A stretch of 64,000 nt of DNA from the NCBI RefSeq assembly GCF_002099425.1, contig NW_018343964.1, forward strand, positions 5,030,001 to 5,094,000. Reading direction: 5' to 3'. The notes under the pieces are model-generated. The model was not told where the DNA came from, did no database searches, and saw nothing but the letters and a program-made list of their open reading frames with translations. Each line of letters begins with the position of its first letter. Position 1 is the stretch's first letter. Source of the stretch: Phascolarctos cinereus (lineage: Eukaryota > Chordata > Mammalia > Diprotodontia > Phascolarctidae). Of this stretch, positions 52,193 through 62,745 are shown one piece after another. A program made the position numbers and the translations under genes.

Positions 52193-52395
52193 TGGTGTAG
52201 CAGAGGAGACACCAGACAAGGAATTCAGAGACCTTGGTTCTACTCTTGATTCTGCTATTAACTTTGTGATAAAGGGTAAGTCATGTTTTCCCTGGGCCTT
52301 CATTTTCTCTTCCATAAAAATCACAGGACATTAGAATGTCAAGGGACCTTAAGCCCATCTAGTACACAGCACTGCCCCATTTCACAGGCATCATT
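52193..52395 (+). mobile_element. MIR SINE followed by MIR3-like piece
   Basis: GAATTCAGAGACCTTGGTTCTACTCTTGATTCTGC..GGGTAAGTCATGTTTTCCCTGGGCC; then AGGACATTAGAATGTCAAGGGACCTTAAGCCC. Confidence 0.7.
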
Positions 52396-52399
52396 CAGA

Positions 52400-53560
52400 G
52401 ATCATGCAGTCTTCACCTGATTAACAAAATGAAACAAACCAATCCCTACTCTCTAGGTCCAGGAGCTCACACTCTAACAGGGGAGATGACATACAAATTG
52501 CTATGCAAAAACAAGCTGTATATTCAATAACTTAGAAGTAATTAAGAGAGGGAAAGCAATAGAATTAAGATGGATTGAAAAAGGCTTTCTGTCAAAGATG
52601 GGGTGATAGGCTAGGGCCTTAAGGAAGCTAGGAAAGCTAGGAGTAAATGATGAGGGAGAGACTCCCAGGCATGGGAGACAGACAGTGAAAATGCCCAGAA
52701 TGGAGAGATAAAGTGTCTTATTTGAGGGACAGCAAGAAGGTGGGTATCATTGGATCAAAGTGTTGCCTGGTGGGGTATAAGGCAAAAGAAGAATGAAAAG
52801 ATAGGTGGGAGCTATGTTATGAAGCGCTTTCAATACCAAATAGAGAATTTTATAGTTGATCCTGGAAGGGATAGGAAGTCACTGGGATTTATTCAATAAG
52901 AAAGTGGCATGATTGGACCTGCACTTCACAAAAATCACTTTGGCAGCTGAGTAGAGGATAGACTGGAATGGGGAGAGTCTTCTGGCTGACCAATCAGTGA
53001 GCTACTACAGTAGTGCAGGCATGAGGAGATGAGGGCCTGCACCAGGGTGGTGACAGTTTCAGGAGAGAAAGGGACATATTTGAGAGCTCTTGTAAAGATG
53101 AAATCGACAGTTTTTGTCAACATATTGGACTGGAGGCAGGGCGGGGGTAGAGTGCGAGAGAGTGAGAAACCAAGAATGTCGCTGAGGTTGGGAGCCTTCA
53201 GGACTGGAAGAGCAGTGTTGCTCTCTGTAGTAATTGGAGGGAGGGTTTAGGGGAAAAGCATGAATTCAGCTTTGGCCACGGTGGATTTAAGGAGTGTGCA
53301 GGACAGCCAGTTGAAGATGTCTAATAGGCAATTGGAGATAGCAAACTGGAGGTTGACAGAGAGAATTCAGTAGGTGAAGAGATGGTGCAAAGAGCCTAGA
53401 TTTAAAACTACCTCAGAGGTAATCTAGTCTAAGTCGCTCATTTTGGAACATTCAGTTAGGCATATAGATCCAGAGCTCAGAAAAGAGGTCAGGATTGGAG
53501 GTAAGGATTAGAGAGTCATCTACACGGGCGTAGTAGTTGAAATCATTTGAGTAATGAAAT
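52400..53560 (-). mobile_element. L2 LINE, 3' end through RT region, antisense
   Basis: More than 1 kb of L2. The minus-strand frame at 52935-53123 reads TTLVQALISSCLHYCSSSLIGQP, the L2/CR1 RT thumb block TTLVQALV.SRLDYCNSLLVGLP. Upstream on that strand, antisense of GAATTCAGCTTTGGCC corresponds to the SKTEL box. This is the best-preserved L2 coding stretch in the window; it is still broken. Confidence 0.85.
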
Positions 53561-53563
53561 TGT

Positions 53564-53776
53564 GGAGGGAACAGCAGATGGGAAGACAGGGAGAGAGGGA
53601 GAGAGGGAGATGAAGAGAGGAAGAAGGAAGGAAGATAAGTCAAAAGAGAAGAGTAGAAAAGGTGGGAGAAAGGGAAGAGGGACAGGCAGAGAGAAAAGAA
53701 AGGGAGGGGGATAGAGAGAAGAAAGGGAAGAGGGAAGGGGAAGGAATAAAAGAGAAGGAAGAAGGGAAGGGGAGAT
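53564..53776 (+). repeat. Polypurine tract (GGGA/GAA/GA)n
   Basis: About 213 bp of nearly pure purine on the plus strand with few interruptions. It lies at the inner end of the L2. Open frames on the complementary strand encode only S/P/L repeats. Confidence 0.95.
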
Positions 53777-53784
53777 CATAGTAA

Positions 53785-53890
53785 CCTAAGGTCAGGTACT
53801 TCCTGGTTATTCATCTTTGTGTTCCCAGCACCTAGCACAACATCAAGACATGATAGATGCTTAATACATTTTTGTGTAATTGATTTGAGG
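53785..53890 (+). mobile_element. L2 3' tail
   Basis: TTCATCTTTGTGTTCCCAGCACCTAGCACAACATCAAG..ATGCTTAATACATTTTTG. A second such tail lies at 54115-54178. Confidence 0.7.
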
Positions 53891-54179
53891 CTTTCCATCC
53901 CTAAAAATATTTGAGAATCACTATTCTGGTTGCTGAAACTTTACAATACGGAGAAGGAGATCTCAATTCTGAACCACTACCTTACTGGCAGGGCTGAAAT
54001 AAATCTTTAACATTGGTGTGTCTCATTTTCCCAAACTATCTGACAGGGAAGAAAATAATGACCTATCTCATGCAAACAAGTCAAAGCCTAAATAAATTAT
54101 GGTTGCAAAACTACGGGTAAGATCTCAATGTCTTTCATATAGTAGGCACTCAATAAAAGTGTTAAATAAATGCAGCAAG

Positions 54180-54668
54180 GTAGGGAAGGAGGGAAAGAAG
54201 CAGAGGGATTACACTGAAATACAGAATTTCCTGATTGCTTTGTTGTGGTGAATCTTTTTGTCATATCAAACGTATTGTTACAAGTCATATTTCCAATCAG
54301 AACAGCTCAAGGATGCAGAACAAAGCTGATTCTCAGCCTCCGTGTGGGGAAAAGAAGCATTTTGACCTTAAGTGTTTGATGTAATGCATATATCCCAGCC
54401 TATATTGTCTTGTTCCCTTAGGTGCTGCCTTAATTTAGTTGTGGGGTTTTAAGGGTGATTGTGTAGGAATACATATGGGTTTCTCTCATGAGAATGATTA
54501 AACCCCACAGAGGAGAAGGGCAGAGAAGAGATGTGGAGTAGCTGCTGCTAAATAGTTAAGCCCAAGTAGAAAATTCACCTATGGCTAAACTTGGTCCTGC
54601 TGGCCTCTTCCCATCCCTGCCTGCAATGAAGATAGCATGCAACAAGAGGAAAACAGGAGGGAATATAG
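54180..54668. other. Unassigned sequence
   Basis: About 490 bp; nothing recognised. Confidence 0.45.
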
Positions 54669-54669
54669 G

Positions 54670-55110
54670 CTCCTCTCTTTGGAGTCAGAACTGGGCTTAA
54701 ATCCTGCCTCCAATACTTACTTGCTGGGTAACCACTTACTCCTGAAAACTCAATGTCCTCATCTTTAAAATGGGCTTTATGATATCTATAGTACCTTAAT
54801 GGGGTTGCTCTGACAATTGAAAGAGCTATATATACATTTAATTATACTTAATAATTAATTTTTAATTATAATTAATCTAATTTAATGAGCTAATTATACA
54901 TTGTCTCTCTCTCTCTCTTCCCCACCCCCATTAGATTGTAAGGTCCTTGAGGACAGGGACTGTCTTTTTCCTCTTTTTGTATTCCTAGTACTTAGCACAA
55001 AGCCTGAAGCTTAGTACACGTTTAATAAATACTTAGAGAATTGAATTACAAATTAAATATAAAATGCTTTATAAATCCGTAAGTAGTGTTCGCTTTTGTT
55101 ATTATTTCAT
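54670..55110 (+). mobile_element. MIR SINE split by an L2 3' end
   Basis: TTTGGAGTCAGAACTGGGCTTAAATCC..TCTTTAAAATGGGC, then L2 at 54898-55052 (CATTAGATTGTAAGGTCCTTGAGGACAGGGACTG..TACTTAGCACAAAGCC), then the MIR tail ATAAAATGCTTTATAAATCC. Confidence 0.75.
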
Positions 55111-55142
55111 TACAGAGTTTAGGAGTCTCATAGATACAAGCC

Positions 55143-56185
55143 GTTGCTTGGGCAAGTCACTTTGATGAGGGCAGGGCCCAAGCCAAGATCTTCACCCTTT
55201 GCCTCAAAGGGAATCTGACTCACAGGCCCCAGACCCTCATCTCCCTTTGAAAGCCTTAGCTTTACCTTTTAATCTTTATTCAGATGAGCCCTAAAAGCCT
55301 TAGGCTCCCTCTTGTCTATAGGCCCCAGAAAGGCCTTCCTTTATCTCCTTTTGAAAGTCCTAGCCCCACCTTGATTTTGTGCAGATGCCTTTCAAACTTC
55401 TGCCTTCCTGTTCCTCCATTATCTGTTCCCATTGTCTATTCGGTCTCCAGGACCTCCCCAATTAGAATTGTTACCTACACCCTTTACCCAGCCCCCTTCT
55501 CTGGCCACCCAAGGTTGCTTTAGTATTTAAGATCCACCCTAGCCCTCATTCAGATGCTGACAATCTCAGGCCCACAAGGCTGAGAACCTCTCATGCCCGC
55601 TCATCCTTACGGGTGTCACCTGGCCTATATGTTTTACCACTAATAAACTTTTCCTCTGGCTGAAGAAGATTTGAGTTGAATTCTTTCAGGCAGGGCCCAG
55701 TACCGCGATCTTGGGGTCCCAGCACCCCCAAACCCCTAGACCTCTTCAACTTAACTTGTCAGTCCTCTAATCACCTCTCTAAAACTGTGTAACCCTGGGT
55801 AAGTTACCTTGAGAAGGCAGTGGAAAAGAAAGGGGAGAAGCATTTATATGGGGCCTACTATGTGCCAGGCACTGTGCTAAATGCTTTACACAGATATTAG
55901 CTCACTTGATCCTCACAACACCCCTGCAAGGTGGGTGCTATTATATAATCCCTACTTTACATTTGAGAAAACCGAAGCAAACAGAAGTTAAGTGACCTGC
56001 TGAGTGTCACATAGCTAGTAAGTGTTTGAGGCTGGATTTGAACTCAGGTCTTCCTGACTCCATGCCTCGATATGTTCTAGGCATCTCTCTAAAATATAAA
56101 TCGCAGAGAAGATGCATTGGTAGAGGAAGTTTCTTTACCTGGCAGTTCTTTTTATCAGTGAAATCTTAGGTAGGCCCAAGTCCCA
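55143..56185 (+). mobile_element. Older SINE cluster broken by an LTR and a younger SINE
   Basis: SINE core TTGCTTGGGCAAGTCACTT before the LTR and ACTTAACTTGTCAGTCCTC..CTCTCTAAAACTG after it. An antisense SINE occupies 55845-56065 (GGGGCCTACTATGTGCCAGGCACTGTGC..TTTGAACTCAGGTCTTCC). The tail type CTCTCTAAAATATAAATCGCAGAGAAGATGCATTGG follows at 56066-56185. Assignment of all pieces to one copy is uncertain. Confidence 0.6.
55163..55748 (+). mobile_element. Solo LTR of an endogenous retrovirus (class I / gammaretrovirus-like)
   Basis: A fossil: 586 bp starting TG and ending CA, flanked by a perfect 4-bp target duplication ACTT (55159-55162, 55749-55752) inside a SINE that reads through when the LTR is taken out. 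U3 carries two diverged direct repeats of about 97 bp (from about 55224 and 55321), a TATA-like TATTTAAG near 55526, and an AATAAA at 55642-55647. No internal retroviral sequence remains, so it is the product of LTR-LTR recombination. The 4-bp duplication and plus-strand layout fit class I. It is younger than the SINE it interrupts. Confidence 0.85.
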
Positions 56186-56485
56186 TCCCCATCTCAATAG
56201 AGTGCAACAATTATAATTCCAAAGACCAGAGAAAACATGGTTTAAAATGGGTCATGGGTCTGAACAACACAATAGCTTTGTTTTACAGACTACTTGGAAA
56301 TAGTATGCATGATGAAGGGATCTTGCTTTTATAAACAGAATTAAATCTTATGGGAAACTGATTACATCCTTAGGAAAGCTGTCTGTCACTAAACTTTGAG
56401 AAACACCACCCACCATGAAGAATAATCACTGCTATTTTTATCAGGATGAGAATCTTCCAGGGCTCAAGTCTACCACTGCATAGTA

Positions 56486-57347
56486 CTGGGTGACCCAAAA
56501 GTCTTTGTATCATTTTGAGCTTCAATAACTTCAGAAGTATAAATGCTACAAACTTACAAAAAAGTTTTAAAAGTTTAGTTAACTTACAAAATACTGAATA
56601 TTTGTTGTTGTTCGGTCATTTTGGTCATGTCTGACTCTTTGTGACCCCATTTGGGGTTTTCTTGGCAAGATACTGAAGTGGTTTGCCAGTTCTTTCTCCA
56701 GCTCATTTTACAGATAAGGAAACTGAGGCAAACAGGATTGGATTGGGTCACACAGCTAGTAAGTGTCTGAGGCCAAATTTGAACTCAGGAGGATGAGTCT
56801 TCCTAACTCCAGGCCTGGCACTCTACCCACAGTGCCACCTAGCTGCCCTTTGATATTAATACAAAATATTAAATTTATAATTGCCATCTTGTGCTATATA
56901 TCACTCTAGCTGATTTTCAGACCTGGTAAAAACATTCACCAACTACTGCTCAGTGACTCAAAGGATTTCATTTGTACTCCTAACCTTAAGATCATCTGAT
57001 GAATGAGGTTTGGGTGCATGCATGACAGTTTTTATGTGACTCCACAAGAAAAATCTAATGGACATAGATCAGGTAAGCAAGGAGTCCTAGCAAGAGGATG
57101 TCCTCTCGAAATTCACTAGTCTAAGAAAATGTCATCCAGACACAACTGTACATGTAATGTATAACAGGATGCCCTGTCTTGTTAAAATTTAAATTTAAAA
57201 TATATCATTCAAAATTCATAAAACTAAATAGATATATAAGGAAGGTACATAGTTAAACTTTTAAATTATGTTTTTGTAAGTTTGTAGTATTTATATTTCT
57301 GAAGTTAATACAGCTTTAAATTGAAGTAAGATTTTTGGGACATTTTG
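56486..57347 (-). mobile_element. Mariner transposon relic with long inverted ends and transposase remnant
   Basis: The two ends are inverted copies over about 95 bp (left CTGGGTGACCCAAAAGTCTTTG; right inverse AATCTTACTTCAATTT and CAAAATGTCCCAAAAAT; both then TAACTTCAGAA.TATAAAT.CTACAAACTTAC). TA duplications lie at 56484-56485 and 57348-57349. The minus strand encodes PDLCPLDFFLWSHIK at about 57073-57029, the mariner box PDLTPLDFFLWG that holds the third catalytic aspartate. Without the nested SINE it is about 610 bp, half of a normal 1.3-kb mariner, so the interior is largely deleted. Confidence 0.92.
56604..56852 (-). mobile_element. Mar1-type SINE nested in mariner, antisense
   Basis: TTGTTGTTGTTCGGTCATTTTGGTCATGTCTGACTC; GATACTGAAGTGGTTTGCC; GGGTCACACAGCTAGTAAG; head GTGCCACCTAGCTGCCC. 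It is younger than the mariner. Confidence 0.95.
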
Positions 57348-57384
57348 TAGCATAGTTATATAATGATAGATTTTCTGAAAGAAG

Positions 57385-57512
57385 TCGTGTGAGCATCATT
57401 ATCCCCTTTTAAAGGTGAGGAAATTAAGGCTCAGAGGTTCAGTAATCTACCCAAGTTCAAACAGTTACCAAGCATCAGAGTGAGGATTTGAAATCTCTTT
57501 TAAATCCAAGTC
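57385..57512 (-). mobile_element. MIR SINE, antisense
   Basis: CATCATTATCCCCTTTTAAAGGTGAGGAAATTAAGGCTCAGAGGTTCAGTAATC..GAGTGAGGATTTGAAATC. Confidence 0.75.
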
Positions 57513-58684
57513 TAACAGAATCATTATTTTTTCGGCTGCTTTATATGTGTGTACCTGTACTTTGTGGCTAAAGATGGAATAATTGGTGAGGATGGGTGTG
57601 CCTAAAATCATTGATTCATGGGCAATCATTCTCTCTCTGTTCACTTGTAGGAAAACTGTCCTTTGGCTTGTGACTGAGTCTACAATTTCATAAAAACCCA
57701 TCCCTGTTTATGGCTCTGTCCCTTTGCCCTATGGGTTCTATGACACAGTTGCATTGTTCCAATCTAATATATCCCCTGCTCTCACGTCCCACCTATCCAT
57801 AGTGGTTTCACATTGTTTGAAATTCTGTTACAATGTTTCCTTTTAGTATTCTTTATGTCTTCTGTCTGTGGACTTTCCGCTCCAACTCAACATGCGGTAG
57901 CAGCTTAGTGTTCTACTACATCCATTTGCCACAAGTAGCCAGCCCCATCACTTCATTGTTGGGTAGACTGACTCCATTCTAGGGTTTCATTATTTGTGAC
58001 TCTGCCTCATCTAATGTTGGTGACTAATGCTAAGCATGGCTCATCATTGAAAGCTGTGGCTGTTCAAGGAGCCAAGGAAAAGTATAGCTTAGTGATTATT
58101 ATAGTATTGAAAAGTTCAGGGCTCATAATCATGTAAAAGGTGAACCATGTCACTTGACATCAGTCCCTATTGATGTTCTGAAAGTTACGCTAGCTACTTA
58201 ATATGTATTTTCCACTCCATCTTCTTTTACTTCTGTGGCATCAAATCAATGTAGTTTTGAAAGATTTCTTTGGGGGTAGTTTGCCATATAACCTCAAATT
58301 TCCTTTACGATGTTGTGCTGTTTCTTCATCATACAAAAACATAGAGGTGAAAAGTTGAAAGACCATTTTACCATCTGGATATTATAAGGCTAGTTCGCAT
58401 GTACTAAATCATTGTATGATTGTGCAAGTAATTCCTTTTGCACATGGATATTTTATGCTATCTGATATTTATCTATTGGTATCTTTATGTGGATATATAG
58501 GGATATGTATTTATTTCTATATCTAGATATATAAATATAGAAGCAGTTACTATACAGTAATACCTAGATAAATAATATCTATATCTACATATAGGTTTCT
58601 AGAAATAGAGATTATGTATCTATGTCACCATACAGATATCTAGATATAGAGATTAGATAAAAAGATAGACATACAGGTGTATTG
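57513..58684. other. Unassigned sequence
   Basis: More than 1.1 kb with no recognised family. 58440-58680 is low-complexity AT/GATA-rich. Confidence 0.45.
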
Positions 58685-59275
58685 GACAGATACTACAAAA
58701 TGGGCAGGGTCCAATTCTAGGCCCAGAATTGAATGAAAGGAAGAGAATTTCCGTTGAGAAATTGTTCAGAGCTTTTGATAAGCATTGCTTCTCTCTGAAA
58801 CAAAGATATCATCTTTTTAATGACAATATTCTTCTAGTAACATTTTATTTCTATGAAGCACAAAATGCTACAGTCTATGAAGAGTTCAAGTTTGACTGTC
58901 AACAAAAGGAGATAGTGAAGAGGCACATGATGGATATGCATGAGCTTGCAGCACATTACAAACTAAGATTGATACAGATATTGCACAAAGGATATCACCA
59001 GAGAAATGACTGACCAGAAAAGGAGGTGGGTCAACCACATAGAGAGAGCAGAGATAATGAAGAAATGGATCGTATTTGTGATTCACTGGTATCTGATGTC
59101 AAGAGATATGGAGGAAGGGCTCCAGAATATTGAGCAAGAATCCTGTAGGGGATTTACAAGAAGAGAAAAACAAAAGCCACAGAGTATAAGATATGGCTGG
59201 GTTACAATCTTTAACACCAAAGAGAGTACACACATCAGAGAGATTACTGATCCATCAAAGTAACAAAGAGATCCA
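58685..59275 (+). mobile_element. RTE/BovB LINE ORF2 C-terminal remnant, copy 3
   Basis: Two overlapping frames (58729-59013 and 59006-59263) together cover the end of an RTE ORF2. In the first, NILLVTFYFYEAQN..VYEEFKFDCQQKEIVKRHMM fits ...VLP.LLYG.ETW....L...Q+.ME++ML. In the second, QKRRWVNHIERAE fits K.RW.GHI.R and VIHWYLMSRDMEEGLQN fits V..WYPRD.KR..GRP. Decayed; family assignment rests on order and spacing of these blocks. Confidence 0.6.
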
Positions 59276-59284
59276 ACTGTACTT

Positions 59285-60045
59285 AGTCCACAGATCTATT
59301 CTTATTTTTTAAAAACATAAAAATCATTATTTTTAACATTTTTTAAAATTTTGAGTCCTGAATTCCTTTCTTCTCTCCTGCTCTGCCCCATCCATTGAGA
59401 AGACAAGAAATATGATATCAATTATACATGTAAAATCATCCAATTAATAATATTGCAAAAAAGGAAGAAAAATAAAGAAATTGAAAAAATATGTGTCAAT
59501 CTAAACTCAGACTTCATCAGTTCTCTTTTTGGAGGTGGATAGCATTTTTCATCGTGAGTCCTTCAGAATTATCTTGGATTACTATATTGATCAAAATAAC
59601 TAGGTCTTTTACAGTTGATCATTATTATAATATAGCCATTACTATATAGAATGTTCTCATTTTCTGCTCATTTCACTTTGTCTCTGTTCATTTAAGTCTT
59701 CCAGGTTTGTCTGAAACCATCCTGCTTGTCATTCTTATATTTTATTCTATTATTTTATCATAATCATATACCACAACTTGTTCAGTCATTCCCCAAGTAA
59801 TGGGCATCCCCTTGATTTCCAATTCTTTGTCACCACAGAAAGAGATAGTATAAATATTTTTGTATTTATAGGTCCTTTTTCTTTTACTTTTATCTCTTTG
59901 GGATACAGACCTAGTAATGGTACTGCTTGGTCAAAGTGTATGCACAGTTTCATAGCACTTTGGGCATAGTTCCATTCCAAATTGTTCTCCAGAATGGTTG
60001 GTCCAGTTCACAACTCCACCTACAGCTCACTCAAATTCTGGAAAA
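59285..60045 (-). mobile_element. L1 3' region, antisense
   Basis: AGTTCTCTTTTTGGAGGTGGATAGCATTTTTCATCGTGAGTCC; CACTTTGTCTCTGTTCATTTAAGTCTTCCAGG; ATATACCACAACTTGTTCAGTCATTCCCCAAGTAATGGGCATCCCC; CTTTGGGATACAGACCTAGTAATGGTACTGC; TTGTTCTCCAGAATGGTTGG. The best-preserved of the three antisense L1 pieces. Confidence 0.88.
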
Positions 60046-60317
60046 TGACCAGTGATGACTTGGGCATCTGCTTGTCATTGGCCTATAGCTTACACTCACT
60101 TCACCCACAATTTTGTCAGTACAGGTAAGCTCATTTGATTATGGCATAATATTAAGGATTGCAAAGAGGCTTTGATATTATTTATCATCAACTGAATTGT
60201 AATAATTCTCTAAGAGACCTAAAGTGCAGTCCAACACCAGTTTATGACTCCAAGACCACGCAGGCAGCTCATCAGATCTAGAACTCCCTTCTTGTTTCCA
60301 GCTTTTGTAATCTTATT

Positions 60318-60600
60318 CCTTTCAATGTCCTGCTCCTCCATGGAGCCTTCCTGACTAATTCCTATCAGCTTAACATGATCTTTCCCCACTCAATTTTTGT
60401 CAGATCATGTTGTCTTTATTTCCCCTTTGCCTTTATCGATTTTTTCCTTGTATCATATTTACTTGGGTAGAGATATCCTCTCAGTAGAATGTTAGTTCCT
60501 TGAGGCCAGGGACTAAGTAATTTTTTTTTAGCTTTTATATGCCCAGTATGTAGTACATGCTTTGAAGATAGTAGATTCTTAATAAATGTTTGTTGAATTG
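60318..60600 (+). mobile_element. L2 3' end
   Basis: GAATGTTAGTTCCTTGAGGCCAGGGACTAAG..GCCCAGTATGTAGTACATGC..TCTTAATAAATGTTTGTTGAATTG. Confidence 0.88.
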
Positions 60601-60680
60601 CATTCATCAAGCCAGATATCCAAGGCAGTCAATAATGAGAAGGAACAGGGTCTCAGTGGAGCTTCCAAAGGTCATAGAAG

Positions 60681-60850
60681 TGTCACTATGCATTTTGGGG
60701 CAGCTAGGTGGCACAGTGGATAGAGCACTGGCCCTGGATTCAGGAGGACCTGAGTTCAAATATGGCCTCAGACACATAACACTTACTAGCTGTGTGACCC
60801 TGGGCAAGTCACTTAACCCCCTTGCCTAAAACAACAAAAACAAAACAAAA
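60681..60850 (+). mobile_element. Young short-form SINE with 15-bp target duplications and 16 extra 5' bases
   Basis: SINE body from about 60697 (GGGGCAGCTAGGTGGCACAG..GCCCTGGATTCAGGAGG..GTGTGACCCTGGGCAAGTC) to an (AAAAC)n tail. The duplication CAAAGGTCATAGAAG lies at 60666-60680 and 60851-60865. Between the left duplication and the SINE start are 16 bases (TGTCACTATGCATTTT) not part of the SINE consensus I know. Confidence 0.93.
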
Positions 60851-60865
60851 CAAAGGTCATAGAAG

Positions 60866-62115
60866 AATTTGTTCACTCAACATCCTGCTGTCCTGCTGGC
60901 TGGCCTCCGCTCTTGTTCATACCGCTCCAAAAGAGCCCATAGTGAGTGTACATAATTGCCATAAGCCAGGCATTAGTGTTCTGTACTTAGAGAGCACTCA
61001 GTAAACTATGTTGACTGATTGGTGCTATGGTGGCTGGCTTGCAGTGAGGTGAATGAGTGAGAAAAGTTACTCACCTCACTCATCAATAGTTATGTGAATT
61101 TTATTCTGTCAAATCACTCAAGATATGCCTTTTGCTCTGAATTCTGAAAGTCCACAGTGTATGTCGGGAAGAGGGAGATGGGGAGAGGAAAGTCAGTATG
61201 CAAAAGTTTCTTCTTCCATTTCCTACTAGGAATAATCTTGCTGTAAACCTGTCTTTCCTTTCTTAAAATTTTCTCATGTATCTCTTGCACTATAATATAT
61301 TGTGTAAATAATATTTCAGCCCCTTTCTGGTTACATTTTGATACAACTGTAAAGAGTGAAAAAAATGATATATTGAATTGTCATGAGATCTGTTTAAACC
61401 CCATCTGAGCCTCATTAGAGATGTGGAAAGGCCAACTAATTAAAGGTAATAAAATCAAATTACATAGATTAAAATACCTTTCCTCCTTGTCTTTTCTATG
61501 TTTTTGATTGCCTAAAGATGCCACCAAAGCCACCATTTTTCCATTTCTATTCTTTGTTGGAAGAAAAGTTATTTTTACCACTTTGTTCTGTTTTATTAAA
61601 AAAGTAAGTGTTCTTAGCAGCAGCAACTGACTGTACAGTAAGCCATGTTATCTACCAAAAACAGGGACATTTCAATCAGGAATGAAATGATTTCTTTAAG
61701 GATAAAGAACCAAACATATCTGGAATGGAATTTTCCAGGAGAATCACATTCAATGTGAAACTAGTTCAAAGTTAGTTGGTTTGCTGGTAGACTAACTGAT
61801 GTGTCTTATTAGCTGTATTGACTCCATCCACAATTTTGTCTGGACTGATTTAGCTCAGTTGATTAGATATTGCTAAATATTAATATTAATAAATGCAAAT
61901 TTTGGTATTTGTTATGGATTCTCCAATAGCACTTAATTCTGCTACATTCCATAGCCACAGGTTGAAGACACAGGCCTGGCCAACCATCCTACATGTGTGT
62001 GCTATTCCATCATAAAAGAAACAAAGTCAGAATGTGCTACCCATTACCCCTAATACTAAGACAATTAAAGGAGATCTTCTAAGGACAGCAAGCCAATAAT
62101 ATCTCTTTAAAACAG
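60866..62115. other. Unassigned sequence
   Basis: 1.25 kb with no recognised family apart from a possible L2 tail at about 60963-61021. No convincing exon. Confidence 0.5.
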
Positions 62116-62117
62116 AC

Positions 62118-62250
62118 TTTTAGAGCTGAAAGTTGCCTTAACCATCACCTAGTCCAGGGCTTCTTAATTTTTTTCCACTTGTAACCCCTGCAGCACTTCT
62201 TAAATTGACCCTACATGGGGTCATGACCCATTTAGTCAATTATGACCTTT
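62118..62250 (+). mobile_element. MIR3 piece interrupted by a hAT end
   Basis: TTAGAGCTGAAAGTTGCCTTAACCATCACCTAGTCC is MIR3-like. It leads into CAGGGCTTCTTAATTTTTTTCCACTTGTAACCCC..ACATGGGGTCATGACCC, the pattern of a Charlie-type hAT with an internal deletion. The 3' boundary is unclear. Confidence 0.6.
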
Positions 62251-62334
62251 TCTCTTCCATCTTAGTAACCTCGGTTTAGAGGTTATTTACAAATGTTAGG
62301 AAGAAGATTCTGTACAGTATGAGTAAGGAAAGGC

Positions 62335-62565
62335 AGTTTGGCTACTTAATAGAGGACTTGCCTTGATATCAAGTAGTTTTGAAGTCCTGTATCTGACCTA
62401 CATCTGCTCTGTGATAATGGGCAAGTCCCAATCTCTCAGTGTTCTAAGGCTATAAGGTAATGATGAGTTGACTGAGTAGCTAATTTAGCTAATTTGTATA
62501 GTTAGAGAGACTTTTCGCTCCAGGAATTCCCTATTCCAGAGAAATCTCATGCAAAGTTCTGTTAT
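62335..62565 (+). mobile_element. MIR/Mar-related SINE, older subfamily
   Basis: GGCAGTTTGGCTACTTAATAGAGG..GTCCTGTATCTGACC; GATAATGGGCAAGTCCCAATCTCTCAGTG; tail AGAGACTTTTCGCTCCAGGAATTCCC. Same tail type as at 3430-3625. Confidence 0.65.
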
Positions 62566-62659
62566 ATAAAAAGGGAATAGACTTGTTTCAAGTTTCTCTA
62601 AACAACAGAACTAGGACAACAGAAGGTTGCAGAGTAAATTATTTGGGTTCAACACAAGT

Positions 62660-62745
62660 GCAAGGTGATGCCTCTTTCATATGTTTAGCACACTGTATGG
62701 TACATAGTAAGCACTTAAATGTTTATTGATTGATTCACTGAAGAG
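62660..62745 (+). mobile_element. L2 3' tail
   Basis: TATGTTTAGCACACTGTATGGTACATAGTAAGCACTTAAATGTTTATTGATTGATTCAC. Confidence 0.8.

Noticed and set aside
53543-53779. 78-codon minus-strand proline/serine/leucine-rich frame
   Set aside because: It is the complement of the polypurine tract.
58729-59263. Two overlapping frames of 94 and 85 codons as a gene
   Set aside because: Together they follow the C-terminal order of an RTE ORF2 with a frame change between them; a LINE remnant is the simpler reading.
60697-60780. tRNA gene suggested by A- and B-box-like motifs in SINEs
   Set aside because: The motifs belong to the tRNA-derived heads of MIR/Mar SINEs, which recur many times and do not fold as complete tRNAs.
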